From JAXLWB01 sp046328715 (GTDB lineage: Bacteria > Chloroflexota > Anaerolineae > Caldilineales > Caldilineaceae): a stretch of DNA of 64,000 bases. Positions 45,050 to 52,673 of the stretch are shown piece by piece (the stretch's first letter is position 1; every line of letters begins with the position of its first letter). Location: assembly GCA_046328715.1 (NCBI GenBank), contig JAXLWB010000051.1, positions 5,193-69,192 on the forward strand, written 5' to 3'. Both the position numbers and the translations under genes were made by a program. Below the pieces are notes generated by a model, which saw only the letters and a program-made list of their open reading frames with translations, made no database searches and was not told the origin of the DNA.

Positions 45050-48000
45050 TGGTTACCTTCTCCTGCGAAGGCAGATTGTAAATTCGCCGCATCGACTTGG
45101 GCAGCCTCGACGTTGCTAGCTAACGCAATGCCCGTGGTGTCCATGTTGATCTCGATGTCTTCGAGTTGGCGAATGTCAAGTTTGCTATTAAAAGGCGACT
45201 TCAGATCAATGCGTATGACCCAGCCCGACGCCGCCACACTGCGATTGAAGAGCGCACTGCTCGGTGAGCCGCGGCCATTGCCATTGACGCTGGCCAGAAT
45301 CGTGGCCGTTTTGGTCTTGCTCTCAAAGCCGCCGGGGACGAGGTAACCCGAGAGTTTGGCATTTTCCGGCACATATTCCACCAGTGCGTTCTGTGCGGTA
45401 CGGAAGGAAGCATCGCCGCCCTGCGTCAACAGCACTTCGGGGGTATTGATGTCACCAAACTGGCGGGTCAGCAGGTTGATCGAAATGCCCTGCGTGTTTG
45501 GCACCGACGCTGGCATGCCAACACCGGCAATCCGGTTGTTCCAGATATTGGGAGAGAAGATCTGATTGTCCAACAGTGACGTCGCAAAGGGCAGTTCGAT
45601 GGCTACGATCTTGCCGGTTTTGGTATCCGTGATTGCGCTGCGCAGCAAGATCGCCTGGAAGCCCTCCAACCGCAAGCGTGACCGTTCACTGGCGGGCAGA
45701 CTATTGTTCGGATCGAGGTTCTGGTCCGAGAGTCCAAGTAAGTCTTTGGCCAGCGAGATGCGATAGGGGAAGCGGTTCAACTGTCCTGGTGAACCGATCG
45801 CAACCCGGAATGCCTCCAAATTGTTGAGAAAGTTGTCGATATCGTCGGCGGTACGGGCTTTGAAGATATCGTTGAGCCCTGGATAGCGCACCAAAAACTC
45901 TCCTTCCAACGACTTGGCTGTCAAGTAAGCGAACTGGGCGGCCAGACCATGACTGCGGGCAGCTTCCACCGTCGTGAAGTCGCGCAAGAGACGGAAGGCG
46001 GGATTGCTGAAGTTGCTGTCCGCCAGATCGGCCCGTGCCTGTTCACGCAGATTGAGGAACTGGTTATACTCATTCACCAGATCATTGTGTTCCGAGAGCA
46101 GCCGATTCATCTCCTTCAGTTGGATCTCCTTCTCGATGGCCAGCTCGGCAGTTTGGAGCAACATCGTCTTGATCGTGGCTGCGCTATTGGCGTTGGTGAT
46201 GTCAGCTTGATTGATAGCCTCCTGCAAGGCCTGGGCACTGCCCAACTTGGCTAACTCAATCTGCGCCGGATCCCACACCGTCTGCGTTGAACTGGTCCAC
46301 GACTGGTCGAAGCGATAGCCACTGGAAGCAATTGTCTCCACCCCAGCCGACCACTTGAGCGGGTTGATGTTGAAGCCAGCTTTGGCCTGCACGTCGGCCC
46401 CTACATGGATATTGTGCGTGCTTGCCGAGATGTCGATGTCGGTGGTGCGATGGGCATTGATGGTACCTTGGGCCACGATCGTGGCAGCGACTTTGTCACC
46501 GTTTTGTAGGGTGAGTTCAATCACCTTGCCAGCGCGCTCTTCCTCGATGCGCACCTGTTTATAGACGTTCTCCATCCTCACCTGAATCTGGCTGAGCCGA
46601 TCGGCGGCAATCTGTAGGTTGTGAAAGTTCTGCTTCATCAGGCCACCTTCAGCACTACAGGTCATGTAGTTGTCCTGGCTCGGGCCGCAGATCTCCAGCA
46701 GCCGATTGTTGTAGGTGAGACGCAGATTTTGCATCTCACGCGCCATGGCCGTGCGATTCTGGTCGAACTCACGCTGCGCACTCTCGGCACGGTTTTCGTC
46801 TTCAGTGGCATCGCGCAAGAAGTCGGTTTGGACCAGACGGCGCAGTTCCTCATAGGTCTGTAATGGCACATAGTCGTCGACAAAGCCGAAGGGGTTGATG
46901 CCGTCATGGATGGCCTGAGCCTGTCCACGCAGCCGCTCCAGATTGTTGATGATCTCAAAGCCACCATTTTGGATAAACTGAGCGTTCTGCTGGGCAGCAC
47001 TGGTCGCCAGAGCCATTGCCTGTACATATTGGTTGGCAAAAGCGTGCGAATACAGATCCAGCGCCTTCTCATCCTGCCCTAATTGGCGATAGCGGTCGGC
47101 CATTTCGCCGATGGTGACGACCATACGCTCACTCACGGTGCCAAAGAGTTTGAATTCGCCTGCGCCAAAGTAGTCACCGATGCGCACACCGCCCGGCCCG
47201 CCAAAGTCAGCGTTAAAGGCGTAGGAGAGCACATCGACGGCAAAGTTGAACTGTTGCAGCGCCTGCTCAAGCTGGTGTAACTCCTCGGCGATGATCTGGT
47301 CGGCACGCGGATCGCCACTGCTGAAGCGATAGTCCAGAGCGTCAACCATGAACTCGTTACCGAAGATCATGTGAATGTTGGCCAGCTCACGGGTGCTAGT
47401 CAGCACACCCGCCCGCCCGATCTCACGAATCGTGCGTGGCTGGCCATCGACCATGACGGTCAAGTCAGGCGGTTCGGCCAGCGAGAGAAAGCCAAACATC
47501 TCGCGCGCTCGGATGAGCTGATTGCGAACATCCTTGGCCCCGTTCAACGGCAGTTGCGGCGAGAGATCGGGGATACGCTCTCGCTGCTCAGCCGCTGACA
47601 GGTCGTCAAACTTTTGACAATAGCCGCTCGGAGCAATGTTTTCGTAGTCGGCGCAGAAGCGGTAGAAGATGCGGCCATTGTTAAAGTCCGCATAGTTCTT
47701 TTGGCAGTCGCCGACATTGGCACCGCTACAGGTTGGGGGTAGTTGCAGATCGGTCTGCCGAAAATCACGACCCACCGCCAGCAACGCCTGTGCCTGGTCG
47801 TAGACCTTTTGATAATCCTGGCGGGCGAGCAGCGCCGGGGGCTGGCTGCTCGGCAAGAGCGTGAACTGTCCAGCGGTTTGCGAGAAATCACTCACGTTGC
47901 TGAACATGGCCGCCGTGATGGCTGCACCATTGCTGTTCATGTCGGTGTCACTGCTGCCTGCCGGGGTCTGAGCGAGTGCCATCTGGCTAGAGCTAGCCTG

Positions 48001-48120
48001 GGTGGACAGTGGCCAAAGCAAGCAGAACAAGAGCACAATGCGAATCACTTGAGTACTGATGCGTAGGGTTCGTGGTTGTCGTTTTAGACCAACCCGTACC
48101 CACGCTGGTTGTGTGTTCAT
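45046..48120 (-). CDS. Large secreted helical protein with TcA-like C-terminal TcB-binding region
   Basis: Start at 48120 (MNTQPAWVRVGLKRQP) is 4 nt past the previous stop and gives a signal peptide (VIRIVLLFCLLWPLSTQASS); 1024 residues. About 60-640 is mainly helical with conserved Cys pairs (PPTCSGANVGDCQ). From about 646 the order of elements follows the C-terminal TcB-binding part of insecticidal TcA. A long coiled coil (AELAIEKEIQLKEMNRLLSE) comes first, then a helix (QFAYLTAKSLEGEFL). Beta strands around NNRIAGVGMPASV follow, and a terminal SGWVIRIDL...LEDIEINMDTTG block like TcA's final strands. This is my reading by eye. Partner RHS gene is immediately downstream. Confidence 0.6.
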   Translation of the reverse strand: MNTQPAWVRVGLKRQPRTLRISTQVIRIVLLFCLLWPLSTQASSSQMALAQTPAGSSDTDMNSNGAAITAAMFSNVSDFSQTAGQFTLLPSSQPPALLARQDYQKVYDQAQALLAVGRDFRQTDLQLPPTCSGANVGDCQKNYADFNNGRIFYRFCADYENIAPSGYCQKFDDLSAAEQRERIPDLSPQLPLNGAKDVRNQLIRAREMFGFLSLAEPPDLTVMVDGQPRTIREIGRAGVLTSTRELANIHMIFGNEFMVDALDYRFSSGDPRADQIIAEELHQLEQALQQFNFAVDVLSYAFNADFGGPGGVRIGDYFGAGEFKLFGTVSERMVVTIGEMADRYRQLGQDEKALDLYSHAFANQYVQAMALATSAAQQNAQFIQNGGFEIINNLERLRGQAQAIHDGINPFGFVDDYVPLQTYEELRRLVQTDFLRDATEDENRAESAQREFDQNRTAMAREMQNLRLTYNNRLLEICGPSQDNYMTCSAEGGLMKQNFHNLQIAADRLSQIQVRMENVYKQVRIEEERAGKVIELTLQNGDKVAATIVAQGTINAHRTTDIDISASTHNIHVGADVQAKAGFNINPLKWSAGVETIASSGYRFDQSWTSSTQTVWDPAQIELAKLGSAQALQEAINQADITNANSAATIKTMLLQTAELAIEKEIQLKEMNRLLSEHNDLVNEYNQFLNLREQARADLADSNFSNPAFRLLRDFTTVEAARSHGLAAQFAYLTAKSLEGEFLVRYPGLNDIFKARTADDIDNFLNNLEAFRVAIGSPGQLNRFPYRISLAKDLLGLSDQNLDPNNSLPASERSRLRLEGFQAILLRSAITDTKTGKIVAIELPFATSLLDNQIFSPNIWNNRIAGVGMPASVPNTQGISINLLTRQFGDINTPEVLLTQGGDASFRTAQNALVEYVPENAKLSGYLVPGGFESKTKTATILASVNGNGRGSPSSALFNRSVAASGWVIRIDLKSPFNSKLDIRQLEDIEINMDTTGIALASNVEAAQVDAANLQSAFAGEGNQ

Positions 48121-48124
48121 GGAT

Positions 48125-49417
48125 TTACTCTCCAGTATCCCAGCGGCTTCCGGAAGATTCGTCGTATTGCACCAGGCCGTTGAGGAAACAGAGCACATCG
48201 ATGTGAGGCGTTTCATCCGGTTGACCATCGCTCATAAATTTGGTATGGATATACCAATTGGAGTTATCGCCAATGAAGAGCCAGACCATATCGGCGTCGC
48301 GCGAGTCTTCACTGATGTCATAGCGTCCAGTAGACCAGGCACCGTTCGTGCATTGGTAGACAGCGGCTGAGATGCCCGTGTCGAAGACTGCTTGATCCTC
48401 TGACAGCGCAGTAAAGCGTTTGATCAGGACTGGCTTAACTGCATTCGCTCCCATCACCAGGTCCCCAGAGACCCAGGTGTTGCCCGAAGAATGGATCATG
48501 CCGTTGACGCCCAGGCTGCCCTGTGTCTCAACCAAGCCGTTGTTGTAGAGCTTGAAGGAAGTTGCGCCATTGTCCATGCCCGCCTGTCCAGTCGATTTGT
48601 CGTAATAGACGCTGGCTCGCCGTTGGCCATCGACGCCAAAGAGATATTCACTGCGCTGTGATGCACTCGCATTATTGATGTCCAACATCATGTCAGGGTC
48701 GTCATTGTGGACCTGGATCGGTACGGTGGGAGCGTTGGTGCCGATCCCGACTTTGCTGCCATCACCGAGTAGCAAGCCGCTGTTGTTCATCACCAATTGC
48801 TGGCCGCCTGCATTGACCTGCAAGGCACTGCCCGTCGTGGCAGAGATCTGCAACTGGGCCTGCGGGCTGGTGACCCCAATTCCCACCTTGCCACTTTCAT
48901 CGACATGTACCGCATGGCTGCCATTGCCGTTGGGGGCGGTCAAAGCGGCAGCGTGGTCGGCGTACATGGCGTAGGGGGCGCTGGCCAGACGTTGGCGTGG
49001 CGTCATCTCGTCGAAGGGGGCCACGGTCACACCAATAAAGAGGTCGGGACTCGTAAAGAGTTGCGGCGGCACGGGGTTCGTATTGCCGAGCAACACACTG
49101 AACTGGCCGTTGCGCACGGTTACATCCGTGTGTTCCTCGGTCCAGCGGGCCTCGTTGAGCGGAGCCGAAACCCGGTCATAGATGCGGAAAGTCATCTTTT
49201 GCAGACCGCTCATCGGCTTGCCTTCTACATCGCGCAAAACACCCTGATAGTTCAGATAAGGTGGAACCGTGGCAGTGCCAGCAAGGCTTTGCCACAAGCT
49301 CGCTCCCCATGCCGAACCCACTGGCTGAATAGCGCTAAATAGAATGTAGCTCAACAATAGAGCGACAATGGTGTAAGGCAACACCTGTGATGAAAATTTG
49401 AAACGATTGGGTACCAT
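48125..49417 (-). CDS. Secreted fibre-like protein, first gene of toxin operon
   Basis: The ATG at 49417 has AAGGAAA upstream. After a signal or anchor helix (VLPYTIVALLLSYILFSAIQ) comes a domain common in Chloroflexota and phage-tail-like proteins (PPYLNYQGVLRDVEGKPMSG; MTFRIYD; FSVLLGNTNPVPPQLF; MTPRQRLASAPYAMYADHA). A repetitive beta-helical fibre region follows (VGIGVTSPQAQLQI; VGIGTNAPTVPIQVHN), then a compact C-terminal domain with two Cys (VYQCTNGAWSTGRYDISE; HIDVLCFLNGLVQYDE). It could serve as a receptor-binding or anchoring fibre for the toxin. 430 residues. Confidence 0.75.
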   Translation of the reverse strand: MVPNRFKFSSQVLPYTIVALLLSYILFSAIQPVGSAWGASLWQSLAGTATVPPYLNYQGVLRDVEGKPMSGLQKMTFRIYDRVSAPLNEARWTEEHTDVTVRNGQFSVLLGNTNPVPPQLFTSPDLFIGVTVAPFDEMTPRQRLASAPYAMYADHAAALTAPNGNGSHAVHVDESGKVGIGVTSPQAQLQISATTGSALQVNAGGQQLVMNNSGLLLGDGSKVGIGTNAPTVPIQVHNDDPDMMLDINNASASQRSEYLFGVDGQRRASVYYDKSTGQAGMDNGATSFKLYNNGLVETQGSLGVNGMIHSSGNTWVSGDLVMGANAVKPVLIKRFTALSEDQAVFDTGISAAVYQCTNGAWSTGRYDISEDSRDADMVWLFIGDNSNWYIHTKFMSDGQPDETPHIDVLCFLNGLVQYDESSGSRWDTGE

Positions 49418-49466
49418 AAATTTTATTTCCTTTTTTACAATCTTTTTTAGACGTACAACGTGATCG

Positions 49467-49472
49467 AGCATA
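49467..49472 (-). promoter_or_regulatory. Candidate -10 box of toxin operon
   Basis: TATGCT on the minus strand lies 50 nt upstream of the first start codon and 11 nt downstream of the nearest ACCATCC repeat, with no good -35 (only CTTGAAC). The geometry fits an activator-dependent promoter. Confidence 0.35.
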
Positions 49473-49483
49473 GCAAGTTCAAG

Positions 49484-49545
49484 GGATGGTTGTCACCCTC
49501 AAAGAAGGAGGGTAATGGAATGGTCCAGGGATGGTGAAGGATGGT
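49484..49545 (-). promoter_or_regulatory. Heptamer direct repeats with helical spacing (SARP-type operator candidate)
   Basis: On the minus strand ACCATCC or a one-step variant occurs at 49545-49539, 49535-49529, 49524-49517 (ACCATTCC), 49513-49507 (ACCCTCC) and 49490-49484. Spacings are 10, 11, 11 and 23 bp. SARP activators bind heptamer direct repeats 11 or 22 bp apart just upstream of the -10, as here. The site precedes the three-gene toxin operon. Confidence 0.55.
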
Positions 49546-49700
49546 ACGAGACTAACATGCTGGCTCTATGAAGATTTTTGTTTCCTTTTAAGGAGTGTGA
49601 ATTTCCCAAACGTAACCGCATAGTCTGTTCTTTTTTTGAAAGAGTCCGTTTCAAGCGAAAAGTGATGCCGGCTCGCTTTCCTAAAGCACTTCTCCGGGCA

Positions 49701-49973
49701 CTAGCGTCGTGACAGTCGGGATTCATAACGCATATACCAGAACAACATCAACGCTGTGACAATCAAGTTAAAGCCATGCAACAGCCAGATCGGTCCTATC
49801 GGCAGGCTATAGACGTAGATCGCATACAGCAGATTGCCCACATTGTTGAAGAGCAGGTTTGTCATGCTGTAGGACTTCAGATTTCGAGTCGTGAAGGCCT
49901 TCATCAACATCGGCAAGGTTCCAACTATAAATAAGGCGCTCGAAAGCGAGCCAGCTACTATCGGAATATCCAT
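49701..49973 (-). CDS. SemiSWEET/PQ-loop-like small membrane protein
   Basis: 90 residues with three predicted helices (IPIVAGSLSSALFIVGTLPML, LLFNNVGNLLYAIYVYSL, IWLLHGFNLIVTALMLFWYM) and a PQ-loop-like turn (GTLPMLMKAFTTRNLKSYS). Bacterial SemiSWEETs of this size dimerise to move sugars or other small solutes; substrate unknown. The 5' end overlaps the 3' end of the GNAT gene by 16 nt, implying coupled expression. Confidence 0.75.
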   Translation of the reverse strand: MDIPIVAGSLSSALFIVGTLPMLMKAFTTRNLKSYSMTNLLFNNVGNLLYAIYVYSLPIGPIWLLHGFNLIVTALMLFWYMRYESRLSRR

Positions 49974-50989
49974 TGTTCATCACCTCCTTTTGTTAGATTT
50001 GTACTTGCATCCCTCGACTTCCCAGCATGAATCACTACGATGGGTTTCTTCTTCGGGAACTGAGACATGGATGCAGCAGGATTGCGCTGCAATCTAGCGC
50101 CCCACTTCACCAACTGGTTGCCCAGCCACAACCGAAACTGCGAAACCGGACTTGTAGATTGATCAAGTCTTGCTGCACTTTTAAGCAGGCGACGCTTGTC
50201 TGCCTCTTGAAGGTAGGCTTGCATACGCAGTTGTGCTGACGCATACATTGGATCGGGTAACATAATTCGCTCCTGTTTTTGAATTTCGAATTGACTACTC
50301 GCAAACTTTTCTAAAAACTTCATCCTCAAGCGGTTGGTAAAAAAAACTAGTTGATACTCACTTGCAGAGCACGTGAGTGCAGGCGAACTGACGGATCTGC
50401 TGCTAGGGAAAAGGCTACCAAGCCCCTTCAGAAACCCCTGCCAACGAGTGGAAAAGGATGTTTCATCCAGCACGACGATATACTCATTCATCCAATCACT
50501 GTCATTGATTTGGTAACTAAAGCCGCTGCCTTGTAACAAACGCAACACTCGCCAATTGCTTGGCTCGAACAAGACTCGTAGTTGGCGAATCTGATTGGCC
50601 TTGGCGTGGTGATGAAGTTGCTGCCAGAGGCGACGACCTACACGGTGCCCTTGAAATTGATCTTCAACCAGAATGCCAGGTTCGGCACTTGGCGGCCCTT
50701 TGACTGCCTCGCGCACATAATAGGCCACGCCCACGATTCGTTCACTGCCAGCTTGCACCGTGGCAACAAAGCCAGCGCCCTTGTCAGATCCCATCTGACA
50801 GACTGCGCGCAACTCTTCTGGGGAAGGGATGCGCATTTGGAGGTAACGATAGTAGATGCTCTCCGGCGAGAGACGTTGGTGCATTTCCTGCAACAAGTCG
50901 AGATCGTCAGGTCGAATCGGTCGTACCGTGATAGGCAGTATCGGCTCGGTAAGTGGTTTACTGCCTTGCAGTTTTTGGTTGGATGTCAT
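49958..50989 (-). CDS. GNAT-family N-acetyltransferase
   Basis: Start at 50989 follows GGAGAG by 8 nt. Residues about 20-185 form a GNAT domain: TVRPIRPDDLDLLQEMHQRL, the acetyl-CoA loop VEDQFQGHRVGRRLWQQL (Q-x-x-G-x-x-x-G) and FEPSNWRVLRLLQGSGF. The remaining 150 residues are basic, Ser-rich and unlike the family; they may bind a partner or be disordered. Some related proteins join this module to CoA-ligase or cAMP domains in protein acetylation, but no such domain is seen here. Confidence 0.85.
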   Translation of the reverse strand: MTSNQKLQGSKPLTEPILPITVRPIRPDDLDLLQEMHQRLSPESIYYRYLQMRIPSPEELRAVCQMGSDKGAGFVATVQAGSERIVGVAYYVREAVKGPPSAEPGILVEDQFQGHRVGRRLWQQLHHHAKANQIRQLRVLFEPSNWRVLRLLQGSGFSYQINDSDWMNEYIVVLDETSFSTRWQGFLKGLGSLFPSSRSVSSPALTCSASEYQLVFFTNRLRMKFLEKFASSQFEIQKQERIMLPDPMYASAQLRMQAYLQEADKRRLLKSAARLDQSTSPVSQFRLWLGNQLVKWGARLQRNPAASMSQFPKKKPIVVIHAGKSRDASTNLTKGGDEQWIFR

Positions 50990-51027
50990 AGTTAATCTCT
51001 CCGTCCTTGATTTCACAGCTGAGAGCG

Positions 51028-51064
51028 CAAGCGTCGGCGCACCAAGTTTGTGCGCCGACGCTTG
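51028..51064. terminator. Hairpin with 14-bp GC-rich stem
   Basis: CAAGCGTCGGCGCA (51028-51041) pairs exactly with 51051-51064, loop 9 nt. It lies between the small peptide gene and the GNAT gene on the minus strand. No T run follows, so it may only attenuate. Confidence 0.6.
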
Positions 51065-51180
51065 ACAATCTATTCAAACGAGTTCGCTGATCTCTTGGGG
51101 GTGCGTACCTAACACTCCCGAGAGCTGAATCGGCTTTCAATCCGTTTCGCCATCAGCTGCAACAAGGTATTCAAGGAGCG

Positions 51181-51342
51181 TCACAAAATCGTCACGAAAT
51201 TAACTACCCCTGCCTGGGTCGCAAAGAGACAGAGCGCTTGAATCCGTACGCCGTTCACAATGTTCAGTCGGTTGAGTGCATTCCCGTTTGAGTAGGTGCC
51301 GCCCTTGCCTGTTAAGTAGTTGGTACTAGGTAGCGTGTTCAT
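51181..51342 (-). CDS. 53-residue peptide with strong ribosome site
   Basis: ATG at 51342 is preceded by GAAGGAGAA. The product starts MNTLPSTNYLTGKGGTYSNG, is Asn/Gly/Thr-rich in its first half and hydrophobic in its second (ALCLFATQAGVVNFVTIL) with one Cys. No family is known to me. A TTG at 51390 would extend it by 16 residues but has poorer spacing from an upstream AGGAGG. A TATATAA box lies about 95 nt upstream. A secreted or modified peptide, or a small membrane protein, are possible. Confidence 0.5.
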   Translation of the reverse strand: MNTLPSTNYLTGKGGTYSNGNALNRLNIVNGVRIQALCLFATQAGVVNFVTIL

Positions 51343-51499
51343 TCGTTGTTCTCCTTCTGCATACAAACAAAGCTTTAAGTCGGGAGTCAATGCCAGCCCA
51401 TTTCCTCCTAATTTTGTAAATTTGCTGGCACTCAGGCCTTATATAATGAATAACCTGGTGAATGGCCCAGGCGGGGTACCACATCGGCGAGCACTACAT

Positions 51500-52330
51500 C
51501 TACTTGCGAATCGCAATCACTTCCAGGTAGGTCGAATCGACCTGAGTAACGCCGTTATGACCGTCGTTATGTTGCGTCCAAAGCTGTTCCAAGTCGCAGC
51601 GCAATGACTTTTGCGCCTCAGCATTGAGCGTAGCAAAGGCACGCAACGTGGGTCCATAATAGGTACGGAAGTATTCCACGGTTGCCGCTGTGCTGAATGG
51701 AAAGTTGAAGGTGATGATTCGTTGCCTACAATCGACCTCGGCGCACCGCTGCCCCAGCCGTTCTTTGACCGTGGCTGTATTCCCCCACTGAATGGGTGAT
51801 GAAATGCCCGGCGCTGGCGGCACATGTTTGGCCATAATTTTGAACATCTGACCGATGAAGCCGTCAGGCGTCCAGTTGGCCATCACAACGCGTCCCCCAG
51901 ATCGGCAGACCCGCATCAGTTCGGTGGCGGTTGCCTCGGGTCGGGGGGCAAACATGGCCCCAAACATCGAAACGACTGCGTCGAAGCTGCCATCGGAATA
52001 GGGCATCTGCTCAACATTGCCTTCCTCGAAGCGAATCGCCAGCCCTTCGTTGTGCGCCCAGGCCTGCGCCTGTTCAACCAGGTTAGGAGCAATATCAATC
52101 CCAGTGACCTTTGCCCCGCTGCGTGCAGCAGGGATGGTGAGGTTGCCCGTGCCACAAGCCACGTCCAACACCCGTTCTCCAGGCCGGAAGTTGAGGCGAG
52201 CAATAAATTCAGATGCGCCCACCTCATAGGATTTGGCAATCTTGCCAAAGTCGCCAGCCATCCAGGTCGCCTTGGTACGGACAGTAAGCTCATCGGTTGG
52301 TACGGGTCGACTCACACTGGTTGTTGTCAT
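51500..52330 (-). CDS. Class I SAM-dependent methyltransferase (UbiE/Methyltransf_11 type)
   Basis: 276 residues. Motif I is VLDVACGTGNLTIPAA, motif II around GIDIAPNLVEQA, the acidic post-motif FEEGNVEQMPYSDGSFDAVV and the motif III region LMRVCRSGGRVVMANWTPDG. The C-terminal part is beta/alpha with aromatic residues likely forming the substrate pocket; small-molecule methylation is expected but the substrate is unknown. It is divergent from the BTAD-NB-ARC genes, sharing a 343-bp intergenic region that holds 11-bp direct repeats. Confidence 0.9.
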   Translation of the reverse strand: MTTTSVSRPVPTDELTVRTKATWMAGDFGKIAKSYEVGASEFIARLNFRPGERVLDVACGTGNLTIPAARSGAKVTGIDIAPNLVEQAQAWAHNEGLAIRFEEGNVEQMPYSDGSFDAVVSMFGAMFAPRPEATATELMRVCRSGGRVVMANWTPDGFIGQMFKIMAKHVPPAPGISSPIQWGNTATVKERLGQRCAEVDCRQRIITFNFPFSTAATVEYFRTYYGPTLRAFATLNAEAQKSLRCDLEQLWTQHNDGHNGVTQVDSTYLEVIAIRK

Positions 52331-52483
52331 GTTTCTGTCTCCTGGTTTGCAAGAAAGTCGGACAAGACGGGTGAGGCGCTTTCGTTTCCTATTGGCTCCT
52401 CGTTTCGCCGATGCCTTATTAACTTTGAACTGGACTCAGCATAACAAGCGACAGCGGCGAGATCGTCCCCCACGAATGTCAAG

Positions 52484-52516
52484 AGCGCGTCCAAAGCGCG
52501 TCCAAAGCGCGTCGAG
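52484..52516. promoter_or_regulatory. Three 11-bp direct repeats upstream of BTAD-NB-ARC gene
   Basis: AGCGCGTCCAA at 52484 and 52495, then AGCGCGTCGAG at 52506, in tandem with no gaps. An exact 11-bp period puts each copy on the same helix face, the arrangement used by SARP activators. The rest of the 52331-52673 intergenic region shows no other structure. It could serve the methyltransferase or the regulator gene. Confidence 0.5.
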
Positions 52517-52673
52517 AATGAGTCAGAGCCGCAAGCATTAGCGACCGGTAACACCGAGTCTTATACACTTGCAGCTCTGACAGGGACCTTTACCGAATAA
52601 AGATTGCGAGGATTATTGGAAATCAAGTAAAATAGAACAATCTCAAGTTTGCTTACCTTTGCGAATCTCTGCC

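Noticed and set aside
51384..51410. AGGAGG followed closely by ATG upstream of the 53-residue peptide, giving a four-codon leader
   Set aside because: Only two bases separate the ribosome site and the ATG, too short for initiation.
52484..52516. CRISPR or minisatellite array
   Set aside because: Only three short units, no spacers and no cas genes. Better read as operator-like direct repeats.
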